From UBA937 sp031549725 (GTDB taxonomy: Bacteria > Spirochaetota > Spirochaetia > Treponematales > Breznakiellaceae), in the NCBI GenBank assembly GCA_031549725.1, contig JAVBPH010000056.1:1-64000 (forward strand): 64,000 nt of DNA, given 5' to 3'. Both the position numbers and the translations under genes were made by a program. This document shows, piece by piece, positions 16,418-24,867 of this stretch. Under the pieces are notes generated by a model. It was not told the DNA's origin. It saw nothing but the letters and a program-made list of their open reading frames with translations, and searched no databases. How positions within the stretch are numbered: the first letter of the stretch is position 1; the number at the start of each line of letters is the position of its first letter.

Positions 16418-16843
16418 TCAGATTCCGGATTCCGGCGGTTCATCAAGAATTTTTGTGATCTCGGGATTGTTCTTTACGGGGAATTTCATGCGGTACAGAT
16501 AAACCCCAAGGCCCGTAAGAAAAAGAAGAACAAATCCCGCGGCTACCCGGGCTCCGTCACCGGAACCGGGAAATACCAGCCAGGTAAGTATATATCCTGT
16601 TACAAACCCGGCCAGCAAAGGGAGCATCGCCTGGAAAAATTGAATAAATGCATTTGCAGTGGTATTTTCAACTTCCACACACTGACCCGGGGACAGCTCC
16701 AAATGACGGCGGTTTTCCGCAGTGATAACCCTTCTGTTGGATTTACATTCCTGATTCATACAGCCGAAACAGGATGCAATCTCCCCGCCCAGGACTGTTA
16801 CCATCCTGCCGCGGATATCACTGATCCTGCCCGTCTCTTTCAT
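16418..16843 (-). CDS. RseC/MucC-family membrane protein
   Basis: This 141-residue protein has a Cys-bearing N-terminal domain (IASCFGCMNQECKSN, C-x2-C-x4-C) and two membrane segments (about 68-90 and 98-118). In other bacteria RseC/MucC modulates sigma-E signalling or supports the Rsx reducing system. Neither rpoE nor rsx/rnf genes are visible here. Its start lies inside the end of the YmdB-family gene (26-base overlap), showing translational coupling. Confidence 0.8.
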   Translation of the reverse strand: MKETGRISDIRGRMVTVLGGEIASCFGCMNQECKSNRRVITAENRRHLELSPGQCVEVENTTANAFIQFFQAMLPLLAGFVTGYILTWLVFPGSGDGARVAAGFVLLFLTGLGVYLYRMKFPVKNNPEITKILDEPPESGI

Positions 16844-17642
16844 GGTTTGCCTCCGGCAGGGTCATCTTAATCCGTTCAATGGACTTGGCTCTGCCGTCTT
16901 CATTTATATCGATAATAACTCCCTGCATTTCGGGTTTATCCCAGGACTCTTTAGGCCAGTCGGGGATACCCGACCGCAGTTCCTGTATCCTGGCCCGGGC
17001 ATCCAAGCCTCCGACGGAATTGAAACTTCCCGTCCGGCCCGCATCGGTGATATATGCGGTTCCTTCGAAAACGCATTCATCCGCTGTTTGCAGTTTAAAG
17101 TGGGAACCTATTACCGCGGAGCAGTTACCCTTGGCCAACTGCAGAAGGGTGAGTTTTTCCGCTGTGGTGGATGCATGAAAATCAATAATAACAAAGGGAC
17201 TTTCCTGGTTCAGCCGTTCCAGCATTACCGGGAGCCTGGAAAAGGGGCTGTCCCCGTGGAGCCTGGTAAATCCGCTCTGGCCCAACAGGACCGCCACGGC
17301 TACTTTCCCTTTCCCGGATTTAAAAATCCGGGAACCGTAACCCGGAGCCGATGAATTCAGGTTGTCCGGACGCAGCACATAGGGGATCTGGTCAAAATTC
17401 TCAACCATGTCTTTTTTGAAAAAACAACAATCCCCGGTGGTCAGGACATCAGCCCCGATCTTCCTTAAATACCCCGCATGATTCCTGCCGAGCCCGGCCC
17501 CTCCTGTAACTCCATCGGCACAGGCGATAACAAAATCAATTTCCCTCTGCTTTTTAAGTTCCTGGAGCCCTTTTTTAAAAGAATAAACCCCTGCTTTTCC
17601 TACAATTTCTCCGATGTATGCAATGACCAAATTAATCTCCAA
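16818..17642 (-). CDS. YmdB-family phosphodiesterase homologue with altered metal site
   Basis: This 274-residue protein is clearly of the YmdB / TIGR00282 family (IGEIVGKAG, DFVIACADGVTGG, VIIDFHASTTAEK, VIGSHFKLQTAD, GTAYITDAGRTG). In B. subtilis YmdB the metals are held by Asp8, Glu39, Asn40, Asn67, His68, His150, His175 and His177. Here the matching residues are Glu12, Asp43, Gly44, Asp71, Cys72, His156, His181 and Lys183, so most ligands are changed while the fold is preserved. Normal cyclic-nucleotide phosphodiesterase activity is therefore doubtful. It overlaps the rseC-like gene downstream. Confidence 0.85.
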   Translation of the reverse strand: MEINLVIAYIGEIVGKAGVYSFKKGLQELKKQREIDFVIACADGVTGGAGLGRNHAGYLRKIGADVLTTGDCCFFKKDMVENFDQIPYVLRPDNLNSSAPGYGSRIFKSGKGKVAVAVLLGQSGFTRLHGDSPFSRLPVMLERLNQESPFVIIDFHASTTAEKLTLLQLAKGNCSAVIGSHFKLQTADECVFEGTAYITDAGRTGSFNSVGGLDARARIQELRSGIPDWPKESWDKPEMQGVIIDINEDGRAKSIERIKMTLPEANHERDGQDQ

Positions 17643-17737
17643 AATTCAATAGACCCCGCGGAACCGGAATACCGGTTCCGCGGGGTATGATTTCCGGGTG
17701 TACCTATCTAAAAAACAGATTCAACCCTGTACGTAAA

Positions 17738-18286
17738 TCAATAGAAGCCCCTGAGATGATTATTTGAATTTGAATTTTTCAATTCGGATATCCGGCGTTC
17801 AAATTCCGCCGCAGCCCGGTAATCTTCCAATTCCCTGCAGGTATCCCGCAGATTATAAAGGACATCATAATAAAGGGGGGCTAAACTCAGGGACTGCTCA
17901 AAACAGTACCTGGCTTCTTCAAAATCCCCTTCAACAAAATAAAGGACCCCCAAATTATTCCAGGTCCTGGGGTTTTCATCATCCAGCATGAGAGATCTCT
18001 GGTAACTGCTCTCGGCCAGATCAAATTGTTCCAGTTCATAGTGGATAAGTCCCATGGAAAGCCATGCATCGGGAATATCATCATCTATGGTCAGGGCCTT
18101 TTTGAAACTGAGAAGGGCTTCTTCATATTCCCCGGTCCGCTGCTGGGCAATTCCCAGATTCAGCCAAAGGAGCGGGTTTTGGGGCTCCAAAATTAGGGCT
18201 TTGCGGAACAAAGGAATTGCATCATTAGGACGGTTTGCTTCTGTCAATGCAATACCGGAATTGTTAAGAGTAGTAGCTGTTTCCAT
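17738..18286 (-). CDS. Tetratricopeptide-repeat protein
   Basis: This 182-residue protein is almost entirely five TPR units of 34 residues (for example WLNLGIAQQRTGEYEEALLS, WNNLGVLYFVEGDFEEARYC). TPR domains mediate protein-protein contact. No signal peptide or catalytic domain is present, so it should be cytoplasmic. The partner is unknown. Ribosome site GGGGGG-like upstream of 18286. Confidence 0.85.
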   Translation of the reverse strand: METATTLNNSGIALTEANRPNDAIPLFRKALILEPQNPLLWLNLGIAQQRTGEYEEALLSFKKALTIDDDIPDAWLSMGLIHYELEQFDLAESSYQRSLMLDDENPRTWNNLGVLYFVEGDFEEARYCFEQSLSLAPLYYDVLYNLRDTCRELEDYRAAAEFERRISELKNSNSNNHLRGFY

Positions 18287-18454
18287 TTTTCCCCCCTGAT
18301 TATAATATATCCTTTAATAATATAGAGAACCAGTATTTAGCAGAATTCTTTATACACTATAGAATTAAGTTTAATATGGAGCCCCTGGGGCTTATGCATA
18401 ATAAACGTTTCTAAACGGGATTCCTTTTTATAACAGCCGGAAACATATTCCCGT

Positions 18455-18826
18455 TTAAGTTTTAATACCTAGATGTCCTAAAAAACCATGAAGTGAAAGA
18501 AAGTTACTATTTTTTATACATTTTCCATCCTGATAATACCTCACATAGGGAATTTCCCGGTTTTTAAATTCATTTTCCTTAAATGCCATAAATTCTTCAA
18601 ACCAGCTTTCTTTATCGTATTCAATAAAGAAAATGGAAAGATCGATTGAAACCTCCCGGGCCTTTTTTTCAGCCTCATTCAAATAACGGTACATGGCTGT
18701 CCACTGGGGACACCAGCTTTGTGTAAGAATAATTGCAGTTTTTGGTGTCCTGCAACGGATTTCCTCCGGAAACTCACCATGTTCCACGGCAAAAAAACAC
18801 TCGTCCCTGGTCAGTTTAAGAATCAT
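18455..18826 (-). CDS. Thioredoxin-fold protein with a single active-site Cys
   Basis: This 123-residue protein looks like a thioredoxin fold: a beta strand ending TAIILTQSWCPQW, a helix, LSIFFIEYDKESWFEEF, and the cis-Pro-like REIPYVRYYQDGKC followed by FLSLHGFLGHLG. The CxxC motif is reduced to C-P-Q-W, so it cannot form the usual disulfide but could be a monothiol enzyme or binding protein. A TATAAT lies about ten bases before the ATG, so the transcript may be almost leaderless. Confidence 0.65.
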   Translation of the reverse strand: MILKLTRDECFFAVEHGEFPEEIRCRTPKTAIILTQSWCPQWTAMYRYLNEAEKKAREVSIDLSIFFIEYDKESWFEEFMAFKENEFKNREIPYVRYYQDGKCIKNSNFLSLHGFLGHLGIKT

Positions 18827-18987
18827 TAAATATTATTATAATGCATAGGTAATAAAAATACTAATACTTCAATATTTTTCCTGCGGATTTAAGGAATATT
18901 CCGGTTTTTAATGATTGGCCCGGCACCGGGTAGAGACTGAAATCAATCTATATGGTATATTATTCCATCAAATAACGGAGGTCCTGG

Positions 18988-19185
18988 ATGGGTGAATGTA
19001 CCCTGGCAGAAAACAAAAAACACTGTAATTGTACCTATCCCTGCAGCAGGCATGGCCGGTGCTGTGAATGTATCAGGTACCATCAAAGGTCCGGTGAGCT
19101 TCCAGCTTGTTATTTTGATGTTAAAACAGAAAAAACCTATGACAGAAGTGTCGAAAATTACCTTCGGTTGCTGAAAAAAATATAA
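18988..19185 (+). CDS. Cys-rich DUF6485-family protein
   Basis: This 65-residue protein carries the pattern CTLAENKKHCNCTYPCSRHG followed by RCCECIRYHQRSGELPACYF. Eight or more conserved cysteines suggest metal binding, probably zinc or an Fe-S cluster. Function is unknown. The ATG has GGAGG at proper spacing, so this small gene is real although an overlapping frame is also open. Confidence 0.85.
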   Translation: MGECTLAENKKHCNCTYPCSRHGRCCECIRYHQRSGELPACYFDVKTEKTYDRSVENYLRLLKKI

Positions 19186-19276
19186 ATCTATGATATATTG
19201 GTGTCATAGTATTATCAAAATATAAGAGGGTGGTACCCTTTCTGTACTAAACCTTAATTACTTAAAGAAGATTAAC

Positions 19277-20782
19277 GTGAAAGATTTAAACGATTTTAAT
19301 GACAGCACTTCAGAATACGAATTGTTTTCCCATATATACGACAAGGTTGCGGCCAGGGAATTCACCTCTTTTTCATCCCTCAAGGAATACCTGGCACCAA
19401 TAATCCGGGACAGGAGAACCAATGCGGTTATAATGAAGGGGTTTGATTTAATCAAATCCCTGAACTGGGGATTTTTCTCGGGTATTTCCAAAAATACCCA
19501 CGGGAAACTCTGGCGGGAGCTGGTCATTCCGGATACCCAGTTCCCGGATGCGGGGAATCTGAAACGGACCATCTCCATATCAAACCTTTATATCGCCATG
19601 CTGGATATCCACGGATACACAAAGTTCTGCCAGGATTCCAGGAAAAATCTGTCCATGCTGCATACCCTGGACAGATCCATCAACCACGAAATAAAAATCA
19701 TTTCTACCCAATGCCACTGCGTAAGCCAGAGGGAACGGGGTGATGAAATTGTTATTGTGGCTGCCTCCGCCACGGATGCCCTGACGGTCACCCTGGCAAT
19801 TTCCGATTTTTTTGCCAATACGAATGTGGTGGATGATCCTTCAATTACCACCCAGAGGAATGGTGATGCGGCCATCCTTCCGAACTTTAAAATTTCCGCG
19901 GGTATTGCCGGAGGCAATACTTCCATTCCGCTGATTATTACCGAAGCGGGGAACCTTTCGGGGTTCCTTCTGAATACCGCAGCCCGGCTGCAGTCCAGGG
20001 CAAATGAACTTTCTCCCAAAGAATCCCGGGTTATGACCACCAAGCAGGTGTATATCAATTTTATCAAGGAAAATTCGGTAACCAAATGCTCCCTCTTTAA
20101 AAACGGCAAGGTTTACTTTTTTGATACCGGACTCATTGAATTCAAAGGGGTTATGCTTCCCACCTGCGAAGTGGTGTTTAAGGAAAGCGAACGGTACAAA
20201 GAACAGTTCAGCGAAGAAATAAACAAGCTCTACACTTCCATCAGGGAAGCCCTCTGGGAACAGAAGGTATTTCTGGACCTCATGGACCTGATTACCAAGG
20301 TGGCGGTGGTCATGCCCCAGTACAGGGTGACCCCGAAAAAACCAATTGCCGGAATCACCGTGGTAAACAATGATACGGTTGCCCAATTGTGTGAAGTGGC
20401 GGTCAAGGCTTATCTTCAGGATGAGGATTATTCCTATGCCATGGAACTGCTAAACCGGCTTATTGAAATCATGGAACTGGTCCCGAATTTCGACAGGCTG
20501 ATTCTGGATTATGTGAAGGGTGTGGCGGATAAATACGACATGCTCCTGAAAACCTATGAAGAATACGTGGATAAGCAGGTGGATGAAAAGATTGAAAATA
20601 TCTTCAATGGAAATAATCTTAAGACGTATTATGCTGCAAAGAACGGCGTGGTGATTTTCGAAAAACTGCGGAACGCTGCAAAGAAAAGCCCCGAGATAAC
20701 TAAGAAAAAGGTCCTCTGGTACAATCTGATAAAGCAGAACAAGGAAAAGATGACCATGACTATTTATTCCGGGAAGAAATAA
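19277..20782 (+). CDS. Class III nucleotidyl-cyclase-domain protein
   Basis: This 501-residue protein from a GTG start (AAAGAAG upstream) has a cyclase homology domain at about 103-310. It contains the first metal Asp in IAMLDIHGYTKF (Asp110), the second Asp in RERGDEIVI (Asp156, GDE instead of GDG), and LLNTAARLQSRA (about 231-242), matching the N-x3-R transition-state segment. N-terminal 100 and C-terminal 190 residues are helical without recognised domains. It probably makes cAMP or cGMP, but the changed GDE and a long central insertion leave activity uncertain. No membrane segment is seen. Confidence 0.72.
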   Translation: MKDLNDFNDSTSEYELFSHIYDKVAAREFTSFSSLKEYLAPIIRDRRTNAVIMKGFDLIKSLNWGFFSGISKNTHGKLWRELVIPDTQFPDAGNLKRTISISNLYIAMLDIHGYTKFCQDSRKNLSMLHTLDRSINHEIKIISTQCHCVSQRERGDEIVIVAASATDALTVTLAISDFFANTNVVDDPSITTQRNGDAAILPNFKISAGIAGGNTSIPLIITEAGNLSGFLLNTAARLQSRANELSPKESRVMTTKQVYINFIKENSVTKCSLFKNGKVYFFDTGLIEFKGVMLPTCEVVFKESERYKEQFSEEINKLYTSIREALWEQKVFLDLMDLITKVAVVMPQYRVTPKKPIAGITVVNNDTVAQLCEVAVKAYLQDEDYSYAMELLNRLIEIMELVPNFDRLILDYVKGVADKYDMLLKTYEEYVDKQVDEKIENIFNGNNLKTYYAAKNGVVIFEKLRNAAKKSPEITKKKVLWYNLIKQNKEKMTMTIYSGKK

Positions 20783-20832
20783 ACCGCCGGGTTCACAAAT
20801 TTTCTCTGAATACTTATTTGATTTTTCCGGAA

Positions 20833-21035
20833 TTATGCCTTTCCGGAAAATTCTCCCTTCACAATTTCCGCCAGGGTTTCCCCCAGCTTTTTACGGGCAT
20901 CCGGGTCCAGGTGGATACCGTCGGTTTTGCTTGATGTAATAATTGATCCCGCATCCAATAAGGAGGCCCCGGTTCCCTGGCAAACTGACGGTACCGGAAT
21001 GCCAATTTTGGGGAGATTTCTTTGCTGCCCCTAAA
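20833..21035 (-). pseudogene. C-terminal relic of an SGNH/GDSL hydrolase
   Basis: Reading the minus strand in the frame ending at TAA 20833-20835 gives LPKIGIPVPSVCQGTG, then LLDAGSIITSSKTDGIHLDP and DARKKLGETLAEIV. The Asp-x2-His catalytic pair of SGNH hydrolases is present in DGIHLD. The frame is closed by a TAG about 60 residues upstream, and no N-terminal GDS block exists, so only the tail survives. The 620-base gap it lies in has no intact gene. Confidence 0.65.
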
Positions 21036-21190
21036 TATGGGTCTTGAAACCGGGGAATCTATGGTAGCGGTCAATCCGGAATATACGGAATCTCCTGAAT
21101 TATAGAACCCTGAGGGTATTGCCATTTCTGATATATAATTTTTTAATAGATTCCTTAAAAAAATTATGATATATTTATTATTAGATTCAG

Positions 21191-21302
21191 AGCCTTTTTA
21201 AAAACTCGGCTGGTTTTGAAAAAGGCTTTTGCAGAAAGAATTCTATTTCCTTATCCATACATAAAATAGCATTCTTTCCGCACTCACATCTATGGTTGCT
21301 TT
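21191..21302 (-). repeat. Double-hairpin dispersed repeat, copy 2
   Basis: Reverse complement counterpart of 1-113. The long hairpin is GCAGAAAGAATTCTATTT with AAATAGCATTCTTTCCGC (21231-21281) and the second is 21191-21227. Differences lie mostly in loops. A further partial hairpin arm follows at 21333-21350. Confidence 0.8.
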
Positions 21303-21405
21303 CTCAAAATTACGGCCCCTGCGGTCCGGCGGATTTTGAAAAAGCCTCTTCATAAAGGCTATTTTACTGCTATAAAGTGCTGTTCTTTTATAAAGGGAAT
21401 TGTTC

Positions 21406-22731
21406 ATGAAAAGAAACCAATCCTTCCCTGACCGGTTATCCGCATTTCATTTTTTGGAAAAAAAGAGGTTTTTTTGGCTGCTGGCAGCGGCTGTTTCCCT
21501 GGCATTATTTCTGTCCAACTGCGGATCCGGTATCCCGGTGCCTGAATATCTCGATACATATGCCAATACGTCCGCAATACTCATAATAGACGGGGTCCCT
21601 ATGGCATTTTGCAAAACCCTGGAGGACGCTTTGAATGCCGTTCCGGTTGGGGCAACCGCTGAAATAAACATGGTGGGTACTGTACAGACCAATACAGGGC
21701 ATACCATTGACGGTAAACGGACAATAACGCTCAAAGGAGGCCACAATAGTGCCTTACACTTTACCGGCAAAGGCAGTCTTCTGACCCTTGAAGATGGGAC
21801 GCTTATCCTGGGGGATGGGGTCAATGATCTTACCATTGGGGGGAATCCTGAAAATGATACGTCGCTGATCATGGTAGGCGAAGATGGAATTCTGGAGATA
21901 AACAATAAGGTCAATATAACCGGAAACAATGCCCTCAACGGCGGAGGTGTATATGTAAACACCAATGGGGTAATTACCATGAAGGGAGGCGCCGGGATTT
22001 CCGGGAATACCGCGGACACCGGCGGCGGGGCTTTTGTGGATGGCGGGACCCTTACTATGGAAGACATGGCGGCCATTTCCGGAAATACGGCCAATTCATA
22101 CGGCGCCGGGGTGATCATAATAAATTCCGGGATCCTTACCATGGAGGGTAATGCCATTATTTCCGGGAATATCGCGGAAAATGTCGGCGGCGGAGTTTAC
22201 ATGTCCACCGGAATCTTTACCATGGGAGGTAATGCAAAAATTTCCGGAAATTCCGGAACCGCCGGCGGAGGAGTTCATATGACCAACGGGACCTTTACCA
22301 TGGAGGATAATGCCGTCATTTCCGGGAACGGGACTCCTGATACTAATAACGGCGGGGGAGTATATTTAACCGGTAACAATGAAGAAGGCGCCGGTGGTTC
22401 ACAATTCGATATGAACGGAGGGGTTATTGGGGGAACCAATCCTGGGGAGGGAAATACAGCTCAAGAAGGAGCCGGGGTATATCTATCCGGCGATGCCATA
22501 ATTACCATGAATTCGGGAAGTATTACCGGGAATCAAGCCATTGACAGCGGAGGCGGCGGATATATAGGCAACAATGCTAAAGTTGTTATGAATTCGGGTA
22601 TTATTACCGGGAACACCGCCGGAACCAGCGGAGGCGGAATATATAAAATAGCCAGCGGAACCTTCACCCAAAACGGCGGTACCGTTTCGGGTAATTCTGC
22701 CCCGAGTAACCCGGATGTACATAACGAGTAA
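21406..22731 (+). CDS. Lipoprotein with Pmp-like beta-helix repeats (paralogue 1)
   Basis: This protein of about 441 residues has a lipoprotein signal (LAAAVSLALFLSNC, Cys near 41), so it is membrane-anchored, probably surface-exposed. The N-terminal domain (about 45-150: VGATAEINMVGTV, RTITLKGG) precedes a long array of about 22-25-residue repeats built on ISGNTA..GGGVYV..GTLTMEDN. This is the right-handed parallel beta-helix pattern seen in chlamydial polymorphic proteins and spirochaetal surface proteins. Start ATG 21406 has AAAGGGA, and the leader resembles that of paralogue 2. Adhesion is likely but unproven. Confidence 0.82.
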   Translation: MKRNQSFPDRLSAFHFLEKKRFFWLLAAAVSLALFLSNCGSGIPVPEYLDTYANTSAILIIDGVPMAFCKTLEDALNAVPVGATAEINMVGTVQTNTGHTIDGKRTITLKGGHNSALHFTGKGSLLTLEDGTLILGDGVNDLTIGGNPENDTSLIMVGEDGILEINNKVNITGNNALNGGGVYVNTNGVITMKGGAGISGNTADTGGGAFVDGGTLTMEDMAAISGNTANSYGAGVIIINSGILTMEGNAIISGNIAENVGGGVYMSTGIFTMGGNAKISGNSGTAGGGVHMTNGTFTMEDNAVISGNGTPDTNNGGGVYLTGNNEEGAGGSQFDMNGGVIGGTNPGEGNTAQEGAGVYLSGDAIITMNSGSITGNQAIDSGGGGYIGNNAKVVMNSGIITGNTAGTSGGGIYKIASGTFTQNGGTVSGNSAPSNPDVHNE

Positions 22732-22794
22732 GGCCCTCTATTTCTTCCCGGAAAAGGGCGGAATTCCCTTCTCTAATATCAGGTATTGCTTCAG

Positions 22795-23040
22795 TCAGGA
22801 GTTATGCATTCTTGTCGCATGTATGATATTTTCTGTGTCTTCTAAGCAGCATACCATGCCTATTATACACAGTAACAAGACATCTACTAAACCATGCTTC
22901 TTGTACCGGTCTATCCGGGATTCCGATATCCCCTCAAGGTTCCTTCGTAAATCAATCTCTCTTTTCCGATCGCTTTTCCGCAAACTTTTTAGACGCAGAT
23001 AATGCGGTTGCCATAGTACGGAATGTTTTCCCACTATCAT
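22795..23040 (-). pseudogene. Relic of an ISAs1-family (H-repeat) transposase N-terminus
   Basis: An 81-residue open frame on the minus strand contains the segment ESRIDRYKKHGLVDVLLLCI followed by IGMVCCLEDTENI. This resembles the conserved N-terminal D-P-R-x2-R-x-K-H-x-L-x-D-I-L block of ISAs1 transposases. It stops right after this block and the DDE catalytic part is missing. It lies between the two lipoprotein paralogues. Assigned by motif memory only. Confidence 0.5.
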
Positions 23041-23132
23041 GTTCTAAAAAATCATGATATAATTAATATTATTTGATTCATAATGACTATTACATCACTA
23101 AAAAGTGCGGTTTTTTATAAAGGGAATCGTTT

Positions 23133-24644
23133 ATGAAAAAAGACTTTTCCAACCTTGGCAGGTTATCTGTATTTCATTTTTTTGAAAAAAACAGACTCCT
23201 TTGGCTGGTGGTCTCCCTGGGATTATCCCTGTCCGGCTGCGGGTTAAATATCTCGGTGCCTGAATATCTCGATAAACATACCAATACGTCTGCAATACTC
23301 ATGATAGATGGGACTTCTCCGGTGTTCTTCAAAACCCTGGAGGACGCCTTGAATGATGTTCCGGTCGGGGCAACCGCTGAAATAAGCCTGGTGGGTAATG
23401 TGCAGGTTAATACGGGGTATACCATTGGCGGCAAACGGACAATAACACTCAAAGGAGGCCGGAATAGTGCGTTACACTTTACCGGTACGGGCAGCCTTTT
23501 TACCGTTGATGATGGAACGTTCATCCTGGGGGACGGCAGCAATAACCTTTCTATCCGGGGGAATATGGGAAATAATGCGTCACTGATCCGGGTAGTTACG
23601 GGTGGTATTCTGGAGATGAAAGGGAAGGTCAGTATAACCGGCAATAAAAGTACTATCAGCGGCGGCGGAGTTAATGTGGATGGCGGAGGGAAGTTTACCA
23701 TGAAGGATACCGCTGTCATTTCCGGAAACAGTGCTGGTACAGGCGGCGGGGTACATATAGAGAACAATGCAGAATTTTCCATGAAGGGAAATTCCAGGAT
23801 TTCCGGGAATACCGCCACTCAAAGTGGCGGCGGGGTATTTGTGAACAGCTATGGGAAATTTACTATGGAGGATAATGCTGCCATATCCGGGAATGCAGCC
23901 GATTTATATGGTGGCGGGGTATTGGTGGGAACTGGTGCTGATTTCAAGATGACCGGCGGAATTATCGGAGGGATCAATGCTGGTGAAGGAAATAAAGCTA
24001 CCAGTGGCGGTGGGGTATTTGTAACTACCAATGGAACCTTTACCTTGGAAGGAAATGCCCAAATATCCAAAAATCAAGTCAATAGCTACGGCGGAGGAAT
24101 AAACGTAGATAGTACCGGGACCATTGAGATGAAAGGAACTGCCAAAATTTCCGGGAATACTGCTAATCTTGGCGGTGGGGCAAATGTCGCTGATGGCGGG
24201 ATCTTTGTGATGAAAGGTGGTGCTGTCATTTTCGAGAACACCGCTGAAAACAACGGCGGTGGAGTATATGTATCCGATGCGAAATTTACCATGGAAGAAG
24301 AAGCTAAAATTTACGGGAATACCGCTGCTACTGCAAGTTCCGGCAGCGGCGGCGGAGTATATGTGACTGGAACCGCCGGCGAATTCAAAATGAACGAAGG
24401 GACTATTGGAGGTTCCAATTCCGGCGAGGGAAATACTGCCTACAACGGAGGGGGAGTATTTGTAGGCAACAATGGAACCTTTACCATGGAAGCTGGGTCC
24501 GGCGCAAAAATTACCGGGAATACGGCCAGTCACAATGGCGGCGGAGTATGCGTATCCGGCATGGGCGGGAACTTCAACCAAAACGGCTGTACCGTTTCGG
24601 GTAATTCAGATTCCGGAAACCCAAACCAGGATATATATCCTTAA
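23133..24644 (+). CDS. Lipoprotein with Pmp-like beta-helix repeats (paralogue 2)
   Basis: This 503-residue paralogue of the gene at 21406 shares the signal peptide layout (LSLSGCGLNISVPEYLD), the VGATAEISLVGNV domain, and a longer ISGN..GGGV repeat array (roughly 13 turns). It is probably exported and lipidated on the Cys of SGC. The leader region (TTTTTTATAAAGGGAAT..T..TATGAAA) parallels that of paralogue 1, so the duplication included the start region. Repeat number differs between the two, as expected for recombination or slippage. A small hairpin follows the stop, and the rpoC terminator is convergent. Confidence 0.82.
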   Translation: MKKDFSNLGRLSVFHFFEKNRLLWLVVSLGLSLSGCGLNISVPEYLDKHTNTSAILMIDGTSPVFFKTLEDALNDVPVGATAEISLVGNVQVNTGYTIGGKRTITLKGGRNSALHFTGTGSLFTVDDGTFILGDGSNNLSIRGNMGNNASLIRVVTGGILEMKGKVSITGNKSTISGGGVNVDGGGKFTMKDTAVISGNSAGTGGGVHIENNAEFSMKGNSRISGNTATQSGGGVFVNSYGKFTMEDNAAISGNAADLYGGGVLVGTGADFKMTGGIIGGINAGEGNKATSGGGVFVTTNGTFTLEGNAQISKNQVNSYGGGINVDSTGTIEMKGTAKISGNTANLGGGANVADGGIFVMKGGAVIFENTAENNGGGVYVSDAKFTMEEEAKIYGNTAATASSGSGGGVYVTGTAGEFKMNEGTIGGSNSGEGNTAYNGGGVFVGNNGTFTMEAGSGAKITGNTASHNGGGVCVSGMGGNFNQNGCTVSGNSDSGNPNQDIYP

Positions 24645-24814
24645 CCGTTAATATCCCCAATTCCTTTCCGGAAAAGGAACAGAATCCTCGACTGGTTTCC
24701 TCCGGGGTTTTTATTTTATAATATTAGAAGCCAGACAAACGGTGGTTGCCCTTTGCTGTTTTAGCGGCAATGCAGCCGCCAATATGGGAGGTATATCATT
24801 CCAGCACAATCCCA

Positions 24815-24844
24815 TAAAAAACCCCATCCGGTTAACGGATGGGG
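24815..24844 (-). terminator. Terminator of the rpoBC operon
   Basis: CCCCATCCG and CGGATGGGG around a 5-nt loop, followed on the minus strand by a T-run. It lies 24 bases past the rpoC stop. Confidence 0.9.
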
Positions 24845-24867
24845 GTCACTAACTTCAATATTCCATT

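Noticed and set aside
21406..24644. Tail-spike or pectate-lyase enzymes
   Set aside because: The beta-helix pattern is present but no lyase catalytic residues are visible, and lipoprotein signals favour surface proteins.
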